The notes under the pieces are model-generated. The model saw only the letters and a program-made list of their open reading frames with translations, made no database searches and was not told where the DNA came from. This document shows, one piece after another, positions 1 to 7,460 of a stretch of 33,487 nt of DNA. Location of the stretch: the NCBI GenBank assembly GCA_039183635.1, contig JBCDBL010000036.1, positions 1-33,487 on the forward strand, in the 5' to 3' direction. The position numbers and the translations under genes are program-made. The stretch is from JBCDBL01 sp039183635 (GTDB lineage Bacteria > Pseudomonadota > Alphaproteobacteria > Caulobacterales > Parvularculaceae). Numbering within the stretch: position 1 is the first letter of the stretch; each line of letters starts with the position of its first letter.

Positions 1-50
1 CTTGGGACCGCCAGAAGCGGTCTTAACTTAAAATGAGATTTCTGAGGTCT

Positions 51-202
51 CCTCCCCCGTTTCACGGGGGAGGCGCCCGCGACAGCGGACGGAGGGGGCC
101 ACACAGACGCCGCGCACCCAAAACCGCCTTTCCAGCCTGAAAGATCGCAGAGCCCCCTCCGACCCGCGCGGCCCACCTACCCCGCATTAGCGGGGGAGGA
201 AA
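51..202. repeat. Intergenic palindromic repeat (composite hairpin element)
   Basis: Two GC-rich hairpins stand at the ends: CTCCCCCGTTTCACGGGGGAG on the left is matched by a hairpin around CCCCGCATTAGCGGGG on the right. Between them lies a further inverted pair, GGAGGGGGC facing GCCCCCTCC. The whole is a nested palindrome of about 150 bp with no coding frame. Extragenic palindromic units of this general look are common between genes in alphaproteobacteria. No second copy occurs in this window, so the repeat status is inferred from the architecture only. Bases 1-50 and 203-280 show no recognisable feature. Confidence 0.5.
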
Positions 203-280
203 AACGCACAGCAGACTTTATACAGATGACAAAAATTACAATCAGGCGGTCTGCTTCCTACAATGTAGAACACGTCCAAT

Positions 281-303
281 CCTCCACCGAAGGTGGAGGG
301 TTT
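281..303 (+). terminator. Possible plus-strand terminator hairpin
   Basis: CCTCCACC-GAA-GGTGGAGG forms a perfect 8-bp stem followed by GTTTT on the plus strand. It could end a transcript arriving from the left of the window, or be the remnant of another palindromic unit. The T tract is short, so the call is weak. Confidence 0.35.
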
Positions 304-312
304 TGACTGAAT

Positions 313-342
313 AAAAAAAGCGCCGGCGTAAACGCCGGCGCT
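313..342 (-). terminator. Rho-independent terminator of gcrA
   Basis: Read on the minus strand, AGCGCCGGCGT and ACGCCGGCGCT form an 11-bp GC-rich stem with a very small loop, followed directly by a run of seven T. It lies 36 bases beyond the gcrA stop codon, the right place and orientation to end that transcript. Confidence 0.85.
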
Positions 343-377
343 ATGGGCCTCTCATGGGGCGAAGAGGCGCGTTTTGA

Positions 378-878
378 CTACATACCGACGGCGCGTTTCG
401 TCAACACCGGTGCGATGTCGGGTTTGCGCTCTTTCTTTTGATTGGGTTGAAACGCCATATGGGCGTGATACGCACAATAAGGTTTTCCGGTGAGCGCCGG
501 CTGGCCGCAGAAGTGAAACGTATCGCTCGTGGGGTCCCCTACGGGCCACTTGCACATGCCGCCTTTCAAGGTGCTGACCGTGGTCCGCTCTCCATCGCTG
601 AGAACGAGCGGCGGTGTGAACTCCGGCTCCGGGATCGTCGGTTTGGCCTCGGTATGCCGGGGGGGCGCGCTGCCTGCACTCACTTGTCGCGGTTTTTGAG
701 GCGCGCGTCCGCGTTCCGGCCGCGCCGGCGCCGCCCGTCCGGACAGGCCGAGACGATGCACTTTGCCGATGACGGCGTTGCGCGTCACGCCGCCCAATTT
801 GCCGGCGATCTGGCTGGCGCTGAGGCCCTCAGACCAGAATTTTTTAAGAAGTTCAACCCGTTCATCCGTCCATGCCAT
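378..878 (-). CDS. gcrA: GcrA cell cycle regulator
   Basis: GcrA is an alphaproteobacterial co-activator that binds sigma70 RNA polymerase and promoters carrying CcrM-methylated GANTC sites, and so drives S-phase genes. The 166-residue product starts MAWTDERVELLKKFW, the typical GcrA opening. Residues 1-46 form the helix-turn-helix DNA-binding domain (SASQIAGKLGGVTRNAVIGK, then VHRLGLSGR). A basic, Pro-rich linker follows (about 47-100). The C-terminal segment contains the conserved GGMCKWP with Cys109, Cys124, Cys135 and nearby His residues, the usual GcrA tail that contacts sigma. Length is normal for the family. It is transcribed leftward alone, with its own terminator. The upstream control region holds a TTAA-N7-TTAA box, in line with CtrA control of gcrA in Caulobacter. 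The start at 878 gives the family N-terminus; Shine-Dalgarno support is only moderate. Confidence 0.95.
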   Translation of the reverse strand: MAWTDERVELLKKFWSEGLSASQIAGKLGGVTRNAVIGKVHRLGLSGRAAPARPERGRAPQKPRQVSAGSAPPRHTEAKPTIPEPEFTPPLVLSDGERTTVSTLKGGMCKWPVGDPTSDTFHFCGQPALTGKPYCAYHAHMAFQPNQKKERKPDIAPVLTKRAVGM

Positions 879-1025
879 TATGAAAGTCCCCGTGCCGCCG
901 GCATAGGATCAAAAAGACGTGAAGTCTGCCCATACCGGTTACAATATATAGAGTGTGCGAAATAAGTGCGCTTCGATACGCACCACATATCGTAACTTAA
1001 GCGCGTGAAAACACAATATGGATGG

Positions 1026-1040
1026 TTAAAGTTTTTTTAA
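1026..1040. promoter_or_regulatory. CtrA-type binding box (TTAA-N7-TTAA)
   Basis: The 879-1173 intergenic stretch separates divergent gcrA and the permease gene. It contains an exact TTAA-AGTTTTT-TTAA, which matches the full CtrA consensus, and the box sits inside a longer inverted repeat (GGTTAAA facing TTTAACC, 1024-1042). It is about 150 bp upstream of gcrA and 135 bp upstream of the permease. GANTC motifs, the CcrM methylation target, occur at 1064-1068 and 1093-1097, but two in 295 bp is near chance. CtrA represses gcrA in Caulobacter (established). Which of the two genes is controlled here is inference. Confidence 0.6.
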
Positions 1041-1173
1041 CCTCAACATATGGCGCCTTTTGCGAATCAGTCTGCGCGCTCCCAGATACAAGGATTCACG
1101 GGGCGGGGCTCTGTGCATTGACCTTGGACGCATCGTGGTCCACATCAAATAAGATCAAACGAAGGACTCCGGC

Positions 1174-2076
1174 ATGACAGAAACAACAAGCGCAGAAGCC
1201 GACGGCGGCTTCCGCAGCGCGGGCGTTTCCCGTGACGGCGCCGTTGCACAGGGCGCAGACGGGCCCCAATACGCCTTTGGCGCAAGGCGGTTCGGCGCGG
1301 TGAATTGGCTGGGGGTGTGGACGCTCTATAAAAAAGAGGTGCACCGGTACCTCAAAGTCGCATTTCAGACTGTTTTTGCGCCGGTGATATCGACCATTTT
1401 GTTTTTGGTGGTGTTCATGGTCGCCCTCGGCCAGGACCGACCCGACGTCAACGGCGCGCCCTTTGTGGCCTTTTTAGCGCCGGGTCTTGTGATGATGGCG
1501 ATCCTCAACAACGCCTTCTCCAACTCTTCATCGTCGCTGATCATCGCAAAGGTTCAGGGGAATGTGGTGGATTTGCTGATGCCGCCATTGTCTGCGGCGG
1601 AGCTGACGGCCGCCTTTGTTTTGGGCGCGGCCACAAGGGGCCTCATGGTGGGCGCGGTTGCGGCGGCGGCCAGCGCGGGCGTCATGGCTTACGCCGGAAC
1701 GCCGATGTCGGTGGCCCATCTGGGCGCGATTGTCTATTTCGCCCTTGGCGCATCTCTCCTGTTCGGCATGCTCGGCGCGATCGCCGGGGTGTGGGCGGAT
1801 AAATTCGATCAGCTGGCCCTGGTGACGAATTTTATCATTACGCCAATGGCGTTTTTATCGGGCACGTTCTACTCCATTGAGCGTCTGCCGGGCGCATTTC
1901 AAACATTCAGTCACTGGAACCCCGTTTTTTACATGATTGACGGGTTTCGCTACGGTTTTATCGGCGCTTCAGACGCTGACGTCGTTCTTGGCGGGTCGGT
2001 GGTGCTCGTTTTGAATATCGTATTCCTTTATGTCAGCTATCGATTGTTTAAGTCTGGCTACAGACTAAAAAGCTGA
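1174..2076 (+). CDS. ABC-2 type transporter permease
   Basis: This is the membrane subunit of an ABC exporter of the ABC-2 class (NodJ/DrrB-like); the substrate is unknown. The protein has 300 residues. A hydrophilic N-terminus (1-50) leads to an amphipathic segment and about six membrane spans, near 66-86, 97-117, 142-170, 180-204, 214-233 and 270-290. The stretch from SGTFYSIERLP to NPVFYMIDGFRYGF (about 229-262) is the conserved ABC-2 region before the last span. The ATG at 1174 follows AAGGA at good spacing. The stop is only 8 bases before hslO, so it is probably co-transcribed with hslO and ppk2. No ATP-binding subunit lies next to it, which is unusual; the partner must be encoded elsewhere. 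Confidence 0.88.
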   Translation: MTETTSAEADGGFRSAGVSRDGAVAQGADGPQYAFGARRFGAVNWLGVWTLYKKEVHRYLKVAFQTVFAPVISTILFLVVFMVALGQDRPDVNGAPFVAFLAPGLVMMAILNNAFSNSSSSLIIAKVQGNVVDLLMPPLSAAELTAAFVLGAATRGLMVGAVAAAASAGVMAYAGTPMSVAHLGAIVYFALGASLLFGMLGAIAGVWADKFDQLALVTNFIITPMAFLSGTFYSIERLPGAFQTFSHWNPVFYMIDGFRYGFIGASDADVVLGGSVVLVLNIVFLYVSYRLFKSGYRLKS

Positions 2077-2084
2077 TACAGGAT

Positions 2085-3077
2085 ATGGCGTCTATGGACA
2101 CTCCGATTGATCTTGAGACTGCAGCTGCGGACGACAGGCTCATCCCGTTCCAGGTGGGCGAGGGCGATGTGCGCGGACGCATTGCGCGCCTCGGGCCGCT
2201 GGTGGAGCGCATCCTGAACGTCCGATCTTACCCTGAACCTGTCGCGGTGCTTTTGGGCGAAGCGGCGGCGCTGACGGCTTTGCTGGGCGCATCGCTGAAA
2301 TTTGACGGCAAAATGACGTTGCAGGCGAAGGGCGACGGCCCTGTGCGGTTCCTTGTTGTCGACTATGTCTCCGGCGGCGACATGCGGGGGCTCGCCCACG
2401 TGGACGCCGCCCGCTTGGCGGAGATCGAGGCCTTGAAAGGGGAGAGCCCTGCGCCGGTTCAAGCGCTCCTCGGTGCAGGCCATCTGGCTATAACCCTCGA
2501 CCAGGGGCCGGACATGGACCGTTACCAGGGCATCGTCTGTGTGGAGGGAGACAGTCTCGCCGACGCGGCCAGGACCTATTTCGACCAGTCCGAGCAGGTG
2601 CCCACGGCGGTCAAGCTCGCCGTGGGGCGGGTTTACAGGCCCGGCGCGGCGCCTGCTTGGCGGGCCGGCGGCATTATCGTGCAATCGATGCCCGGCGACG
2701 GCGGCGACCGGGAGCGCGGCGAGGCCATGGCGTTTTCCGAAGAGCAGGAAGATCTGTGGCGGCGCGCATCCTTGCTGCTCGACACAACGGAGACGGATGA
2801 ACTTGTCGATCCGACATTGACGCCGGAGGAGCTGCTTTACCGGCTGTATAATGAAGATGGCGTGCGGGTCTTTGACGATGCGCGCGTGCGGTTCGGTTGT
2901 TCCTGCAACCGTGAGAAGATCGCGGCGGTTTTGGCCCGCTACGGCCGCGCCGAACTTGAGGATATGGCGGAGGATGGCGTTATCTCCGTGGCATGCGAAT
3001 TTTGCGGCAAGAGCTATGCATTTGACCCTGAGACGGCTGCTGCGCCCTCTGACGATGAGAGGGCGGCCGCATCATGA
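2085..3077 (+). CDS. hslO: Hsp33 redox-regulated molecular chaperone
   Basis: Hsp33 is a cytoplasmic holdase that becomes active when oxidation releases zinc from four cysteines, protecting unfolding proteins under peroxide or hypochlorite stress. The 330-residue protein has the N-terminal Hsp33 core, with segments such as LGEAAALTALLGASLKFDGK and GDMRGLAHV. A C-terminal redox switch carries Cys272-x-Cys274 and Cys304-x-x-Cys307, the canonical CxC...CxxC zinc set. Length is near the family norm of about 290-330. Two starts are possible, ATG at 2085 or ATG at 2094; the AGGA before them fits the second slightly better. Its stop overlaps the ppk2 start (ATGA), so the two are probably translationally coupled. 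Confidence 0.95.
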   Translation: MASMDTPIDLETAAADDRLIPFQVGEGDVRGRIARLGPLVERILNVRSYPEPVAVLLGEAAALTALLGASLKFDGKMTLQAKGDGPVRFLVVDYVSGGDMRGLAHVDAARLAEIEALKGESPAPVQALLGAGHLAITLDQGPDMDRYQGIVCVEGDSLADAARTYFDQSEQVPTAVKLAVGRVYRPGAAPAWRAGGIIVQSMPGDGGDRERGEAMAFSEEQEDLWRRASLLLDTTETDELVDPTLTPEELLYRLYNEDGVRVFDDARVRFGCSCNREKIAAVLARYGRAELEDMAEDGVISVACEFCGKSYAFDPETAAAPSDDERAAAS

Positions 3078-3856
3078 AGCGTGAAACCTATGACGAAGAG
3101 CTGAAAGAGCTGCAGTTCGAGCTTGTGAAGCTTCAGGAGACAGTGCAGCGCAAGGGCTTGCGCGTTGCTGTCTTATTCGAGGGGCGGGACGCCGCCGGCA
3201 AAGGCGGGATGATCAAGACCATTGCGGAACGCATGAACCCTCGCGTGGTGCGGATTGTTGCTTTACCCAAGCCATCGGATCGTCAGCGTACGCAATGGTA
3301 CTTTCAACGCTATGTGGAGCAATTGCCGGCCGGCGGGGAAATCGTTCTGTTCGACCGTTCCTGGTACAATCGCGCCGGAGTGGAGCCCGTGATGGGCTTT
3401 TGCACCGACGAGGAGCATCGGCAATTTTTATCCGCTGCGCCTGAGTTCGAACGCATGTTGATCGATTCCGGCCTGATCCTGCTCAAATATTGGCTGCATG
3501 TGTCCGATGAGGAGCAAGAAAAGCGGTTTCAGGACCGCGCCAACGATCCGCGTAAGCGCTGGAAGCTCTCGCCTATGGACCTTGAGGCGCGCACGCGGTG
3601 GGTGGACTATACGCGCCATCGCGACGCCATGTTCGCCGCCACCGACACCGAAATTTGCCGCTGGCATGTGGTGGACGCCAACGACAAACGCACGGCGCGC
3701 TTGAACTGCATTCGCCATATTTTGAGCGAAATTCCCTATGACTATAATAAAGCGGCGTTCGAGCCCATTACGTTGCCGCCGCGGCAGAAGGGCGATTACA
3801 GCGAAACGGCGTTGGAGCATTTGAACCTTATCCCGGATCATTACGACAAGATTTAA
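3074..3856 (+). CDS. ppk2: Polyphosphate kinase 2 (PPK2 family)
   Basis: PPK2 enzymes transfer phosphate between polyphosphate and nucleoside di- or monophosphates in the cytoplasm. The 260-residue single-domain protein has the Walker A variant GRDAAGKGG (37-45), the PPK2 signature DRSWYNRAGVEPVMGFC beginning at residue 94 with the Walker B Asp, and the lid-type stretch RANDPRKRWKLSPMD. The sequence most resembles class I PPK2 proteins, which use polyphosphate to make ATP or GTP from the diphosphates; the class is judged by eye only. The ATG overlaps the hslO stop by four bases. This places polyphosphate metabolism in one operon with an oxidative-stress chaperone, which makes functional sense because polyphosphate itself acts as a chaperone under hypochlorite stress. 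Confidence 0.93.
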   Translation: MKRETYDEELKELQFELVKLQETVQRKGLRVAVLFEGRDAAGKGGMIKTIAERMNPRVVRIVALPKPSDRQRTQWYFQRYVEQLPAGGEIVLFDRSWYNRAGVEPVMGFCTDEEHRQFLSAAPEFERMLIDSGLILLKYWLHVSDEEQEKRFQDRANDPRKRWKLSPMDLEARTRWVDYTRHRDAMFAATDTEICRWHVVDANDKRTARLNCIRHILSEIPYDYNKAAFEPITLPPRQKGDYSETALEHLNLIPDHYDKI

Positions 3857-3889
3857 GCGTTGCTGTCGGCGGAAAAAAGGGGAAGTTTT

Positions 3890-4510
3890 ATGGATCGATC
3901 CATTGGCGTTCGTAACACGTCGTTTCTTAGCTGGCGCCTGGCTGCCCTCGCCAGCCTTGGCTTTCTTGCAGCTTGCGCAACGACGGCCCCGCCGCCGCCG
4001 CCGGAGGTTCCAAGCTTTATCGACGCCGGGCGTGATCCTATCGCGCTTTATGTGGACGATGTCGTGGTGGAGGAGCTTTACATTCCGCCGTTGAAAGCTC
4101 CTAATAAGGAGCATGAATTCCAGGTTTCACCGGCCGCCATCGCCCGGGATTGGGCTGATGGACGTCTGCAGGCTGCGGGCGAAGAGGGCATGGTGCGGGT
4201 GAGGATACTGGACGCCGCCGTTGTCGAAGAGCCCCTGCCGCGCACCGGCGGGTTCTTCCAACGCTTTTCCGATACGCCAGACCGGCGCCTTCAGGCGCGC
4301 TTGCATGTCGAGGCGAGCTATGACGGCCCTTACAGTGCGCGCGTGATTGAGATCGTCGTCACCGGCCAGGTGGACATCAACCAATACGCCAATTTGAATG
4401 TGACCGAAGCGCAATATCTGCGGATGCTGAAGCAAATGTCGAAGGATTTCGACACGGCTTTATCGGCGCGTGTGTCGAAAAATTTCTCCGAACTTGTGTT
4501 GGAGCCTTAA
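3890..4510 (+). CDS. Predicted outer-envelope lipoprotein, unknown function
   Basis: The product is about 206 residues. It starts with a short basic region and a hydrophobic segment ending in the lipobox LAAC, with Cys29 as the likely lipidated residue, then a Pro-rich spacer (TTAPPPPPEVP). The remaining 160 residues are soluble, of mixed alpha/beta character, without a family I can name. It contains a segment around VRVRILDAAVVEEPLPRTGG and ends with ...SARVSKNFSELVLEP. The ATG at 3890 is preferred over the upstream frame extension at 3860 because AAGGGGAAG lies just before it and the signal peptide then begins correctly. It follows ppk2 by 33 bases and may belong to the same transcript. A GC-rich hairpin follows the stop. 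Confidence 0.7.
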   Translation: MDRSIGVRNTSFLSWRLAALASLGFLAACATTAPPPPPEVPSFIDAGRDPIALYVDDVVVEELYIPPLKAPNKEHEFQVSPAAIARDWADGRLQAAGEEGMVRVRILDAAVVEEPLPRTGGFFQRFSDTPDRRLQARLHVEASYDGPYSARVIEIVVTGQVDINQYANLNVTEAQYLRMLKQMSKDFDTALSARVSKNFSELVLEP

Positions 4511-4543
4511 GGCCTGCGGACAATTGCAATTGCCCGCAGGGCC
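4511..4543. terminator. Hairpin after lipoprotein gene, possible terminator
   Basis: GGCCTGCGG and CCGCAGGGCC form a GC-rich stem with one bulged base around a loop that is itself a repeat of CAATTG. It begins at the base after the stop codon. There is no clear T tract, so it may be a weak terminator or simply part of the repeat-rich junction between the convergent genes. Confidence 0.4.
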
Positions 4544-4544
4544 C

Positions 4545-4603
4545 AGAGCGTATTGTGCGTGAGACGACCTTCGTCTGACCCACATCGCTTGCAACGCGCT
4601 CTA
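4545..4603. repeat. Short inverted element with AGAGCG/CGCTCT ends
   Basis: The stretch begins AGAGCG and ends CGCGCTCTA, with an internal hairpin GAGACGA-CCT-TCGTCTG. Its right end resembles the GCGCTCTAA border of the larger repeats in this window. That border contains the stop codon of the minus-strand VWA gene. The relation to the larger repeats rests on the shared end only. Confidence 0.4.
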
Positions 4604-5242
4604 AGGGCGCCAAATATCTTCGATACGCTCCAGGTCGTTCAGCACACGCCATGTGCCGCCGCCATTTTCAACCCTGGCGCGCCAGGCCTCAAGACGCTCC
4701 ATATACTCCCGCGGATTGATGTTGTCAGACCGCAGCTTTGTGACGTTGAGGGCGATAACCTTGACCCCGTCAAGGGCAAGAGGCAAATCGCGAACATACC
4801 CTTCCTGTAAATCTTCCTTCAGATCCGAGAAAATGAGAATGATTTTTTCACCTGTCTGCTTTTCCGTCAGATACTCTGAGGCCTGGAGAACGCCGCCTGT
4901 AATATCCGTGTAGGGGGAAGGTTTCACCTCCTCCACAAAGGTGTCGACGGTGGCGCGGAACCCGCGTTTTTGCTGGTTCGCCACGGATGGGCGGTCATCG
5001 AAAACAGCTTTGGCGATGATGTCGCGTTCGGAAAAGCTGCCCGTGTCCACCCGGGCGACGGCGAAAGCGTCGGCCGAATCCATTCGGGTGAGAACGACAT
5101 TGATGATTTGACGCGCCTTGTCGATTTCCTCCGTATAGGTGCCGGAGGTGTCGACCAGCATATAAAGGCCTGTGCCCCGGGGCGTTTCCTGGGCGCAGGA
5201 CATCAAACCAAGGGCGGCGAGAGCATAGGCAATGCATTTCAT
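4601..5242 (-). CDS. VWA-domain lipoprotein
   Basis: This 213-residue protein has a signal peptide with lipobox LMSC (Cys16), followed directly by a von Willebrand factor A fold. The MIDAS metal site is visible: DTSGT (31-35), Thr112-Asp113 in YTDITGG, and Asp140 in ILIFSD. Such domains bind a partner or ligand through Mg2+; the partner is unknown. GVKVIALNV and GGTWRVLNDLERIEDIW fit the later strands of the fold. It is an envelope protein, probably periplasm-facing. The upstream gene on the same strand (5382-6854) encodes a coiled-coil membrane protein, and I infer a two-gene unit. Its stop codon lies within the border of a short repeat element. Function not known. Confidence 0.8.
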   Translation of the reverse strand: MKCIAYALAALGLMSCAQETPRGTGLYMLVDTSGTYTEEIDKARQIINVVLTRMDSADAFAVARVDTGSFSERDIIAKAVFDDRPSVANQQKRGFRATVDTFVEEVKPSPYTDITGGVLQASEYLTEKQTGEKIILIFSDLKEDLQEGYVRDLPLALDGVKVIALNVTKLRSDNINPREYMERLEAWRARVENGGGTWRVLNDLERIEDIWRP

Positions 5243-5267
5243 GAGGAAAGCCTTTCTTCTTATGACG

Positions 5268-5385
5268 AGAGCACGTTCAAAATTCTTCGAAGCGCAAACG
5301 CACTCTAAATTTTGTTTGACGCGTATTTTTCACAGTGAGCCGACACGAGCGGCGAACGGTTCCCACTATTGAGCATGCGCTCTAA
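5268..5385. repeat. Diverged copy of the double-hairpin intergenic repeat
   Basis: Landmarks match the two better copies at 17655 and 30859 in the same order: AAAATTCTTCGAA, then CACTCTAAATTTTGTTTGACGCG, then CGGTTCCCACT, ending in GCATGCGCTCTAA. The central part is longer and diverged. Its right edge includes the stop codon of the 490-residue membrane protein gene (CTA on the plus strand). It fills the gap between the two genes of the minus-strand pair. Confidence 0.6.
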
Positions 5386-6854
5386 CTTGCGATGCGGTTT
5401 TCAATGTCCGCCATAACGGCCCGGGCGCCGTGAGCGGCGTCGGTCGCCTCATTTACAGGCGGTTGCGATGCGCGGGTCTTAAAAGCGGTCTCCACCCAAA
5501 GCGGCGCGAAGATAAGAACATCGTAGAGCCGTACCGTAATCTCTCCGAGGCGGCGCATCGCGGCGGCCGTAAAACGCAGTAAGAACGCGAAAATCATCAT
5601 GGCTGCGGACGCAGACCAGCCGATAACAGCGCGCAAGGAATGGATAAACGTCTCCAGGGGGATGGCGACGAACGTCAGCGCAAAGGGCAGGATAAAGCCC
5701 ATCCCCATTTGCGCCGCCGTTGTAATCCACAAAAATCCGCTTGCGGCGGTTCCCCCCGCTTCGCCGCGCAAAAGGGCCGCGGTCGCCAGTTCGTCGTGGA
5801 GCAATAGCTCCCGCATATAGGCAAGACCCGCTTCCACCGAGGCGAGGGCGAACAGCATAGCGAATGCGGCGTAGCCCATCCGTTGACGGAGCTTATCGGG
5901 TAACGCCCCGATCACCGGGAACAGCCGCGTGATGCGCAGGCATTCCATGACGAACAGACCCATGGACAGTTCCACGAGAATGATGACAAGAGCCGCAATA
6001 TCTGCGGTGCGGAAACCTGCGATAAGGGACGTGCCGCCCACCATTTCCGCCATCGGTCGGGCGATGAGATGAAAGTTGATGACGGCGCCGCCGGCGGCGA
6101 TGGCGAGAACAAGCCCGGAGATAAAAAATTGAACGAGAGCGGAAGATTGTAAAGCGGCGGCGGCCTTGTCTGTGCCGGCGACGATCTGTTTATATTTTTC
6201 CATATGCGCGTCGACGGAGCGTGCGCGCTCCAAAACAGCGTCGACCCGGACGCGCGCCTCGTCAAGGCGCTTTTGCACCTCCCGCCAGCGGGGCGCCATA
6301 TCGTCAAGGCGGCTGTGACGCTCTTTATAATCTTTGCGGTAGTCCTCCGCCGCTTCTTCCTGGGCGCGTTCGAAGGAGCCGTGGATGCTTTCCAGAACCT
6401 GGCGCAGGACGGGCTCGGCTTTGGTCTCAGTCGCCGCAACGGCCGACACGGCTTCGGCCCAGCCCGGGGGCGATGGCGGCGCCTCGACGCTTTTGCGATA
6501 GTCCTCTTCAAGGCGGCGTACGGTTTCGCTCATATCCTGATGCAGACGCGGATAGCCGCCGACATCGCGTTTGACGGCGTCTGCGATGCGTTCGAATTCA
6601 CGGTCCGTCATGCGTTCAGCGGCCTCGCGCCCGGCGGACAGCAACACTTCCTTATTGCGCAGGTCGATTTTTTTCCGCGCTGATGCAACGCCATGGGCGG
6701 CCAGGCGCAACGCCTCGGCGACGGCGCGGAAGGCGGTTCTGATCGCCTCATGCATGGGTTTGCGGGCCAGATACAGCGCCGCCATGGCTGCAAGAACAGC
6801 AGCGAAAATCGTTCCGACGGCGGCTGAAGACATTTGAAACAGATCGAACGGCAT
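5382..6854 (-). CDS. Coiled-coil multi-span inner-membrane protein, unknown function
   Basis: The 490-residue protein has an N-terminal membrane anchor (about 11-30). Next comes a long charged helical region (about 35-230) with heptad-like stretches such as TVRRLEEDYRKSV and WREVQKRLDEARVRVDAVLE, likely a coiled coil. The C-terminal half has about five or six membrane spans, near 238-262, 284-304, 326-347, 374-398, 408-430 and perhaps 443-458. The ATG at 6854 follows GGGAGGGG. I do not recognise a family. Its downstream neighbour on the same strand is a VWA lipoprotein, so the pair could form an envelope complex in which the VWA protein meets the coiled-coil protein; this is inference. Its stop codon lies in a repeat border. 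Confidence 0.7.
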   Translation of the reverse strand: MPFDLFQMSSAAVGTIFAAVLAAMAALYLARKPMHEAIRTAFRAVAEALRLAAHGVASARKKIDLRNKEVLLSAGREAAERMTDREFERIADAVKRDVGGYPRLHQDMSETVRRLEEDYRKSVEAPPSPPGWAEAVSAVAATETKAEPVLRQVLESIHGSFERAQEEAAEDYRKDYKERHSRLDDMAPRWREVQKRLDEARVRVDAVLERARSVDAHMEKYKQIVAGTDKAAAALQSSALVQFFISGLVLAIAAGGAVINFHLIARPMAEMVGGTSLIAGFRTADIAALVIILVELSMGLFVMECLRITRLFPVIGALPDKLRQRMGYAAFAMLFALASVEAGLAYMRELLLHDELATAALLRGEAGGTAASGFLWITTAAQMGMGFILPFALTFVAIPLETFIHSLRAVIGWSASAAMMIFAFLLRFTAAAMRRLGEITVRLYDVLIFAPLWVETAFKTRASQPPVNEATDAAHGARAVMADIENRIAS

Positions 6855-7154
6855 GGCGAACGCCCCTCCCTATCGGCGCCCGCTTTTGCAGACAGGCGCG
6901 CCAATCTCCACAGCTGTCGTTGTACCGCCGCGCGTGTTCCCAACGATTGAAGCCTGACGGGCAGATGAGATTTAAATTTTATGGAATGCGTCGCGCTCTG
7001 CGGTCCTGATGATGCAGTCCTTTTCAAGTCCAGGCTGAGTGTCGTGCGTTGTGCGGAAAACTCGATGTTTTGTGATGCGTCTGCGCCCTTGCTTTGCTTG
7101 AATAGCCCGCTCTGTTAGGCTGTTTGCGGTTGCATAAATGGTTGGGGAGGGGAA
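6855..7154. other. Intergenic region, divergent promoters presumed
   Basis: The stretch separates the minus-strand membrane protein and the plus-strand lipoprotein. It must carry both promoters. I see no convincing box, hairpin or small gene in it; the only clear signals are the ribosome binding sites at either end. Confidence 0.3.
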
Positions 7155-7460
7155 ATGCAGATGTTGAGAGTGTCTTGCGCTATGGCGGCTTTGCTTTTTG
7201 CGACGGCCTGTGCGACGGGGGCGAAGCGCGATATTGAGACCGGCCTTGCCGATATTGGGTTTCCTGAAAAAGGCAGCGCGTGTTTCGCAAGCGAGTTGGA
7301 CGACCGGCTCTCCGCAGAGGAGTTGCGCAGGGTCGCCGACCTGATTGAAGCGACCCAGGAGCGGTCTGAATTCTTCAGCGCCGTGCGCGGCGCCGGCAGT
7401 CCGCAAATCGCAGCGGCTGTGGCCGCCGCCGGTCTTGCTTGCGCGTTTCCGCAATCGTAA
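7155..7460 (+). CDS. Small predicted lipoprotein
   Basis: The product has 101 residues. A hydrophobic leader (MQMLRVSCAMAALLFATAC) ends in Cys19, so it is a probable lipoprotein or signal-peptide protein. The mature part is acidic and helical, with two further Cys residues (in GSACFASEL and GLACAFPQS) that could form a disulfide in the periplasm. GGGGAGGGGAA precedes the ATG at 7155. No family recognised. It stands alone, with the cold-shock gene 230 bases downstream under what is probably its own promoter. Confidence 0.65.
   Translation: MQMLRVSCAMAALLFATACATGAKRDIETGLADIGFPEKGSACFASELDDRLSAEELRRVADLIEATQERSEFFSAVRGAGSPQIAAAVAAAGLACAFPQS

Noticed and set aside
51..202. Possible CRISPR-like repeats at the left edge
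   Set aside because: The units are palindromic hairpins of unequal spacing with no regular spacers; they fit an extragenic palindromic repeat.
438..965. 175-codon plus-strand frame antisense to gcrA
   Set aside because: GcrA on the other strand is unmistakable; the frame is a composition shadow.
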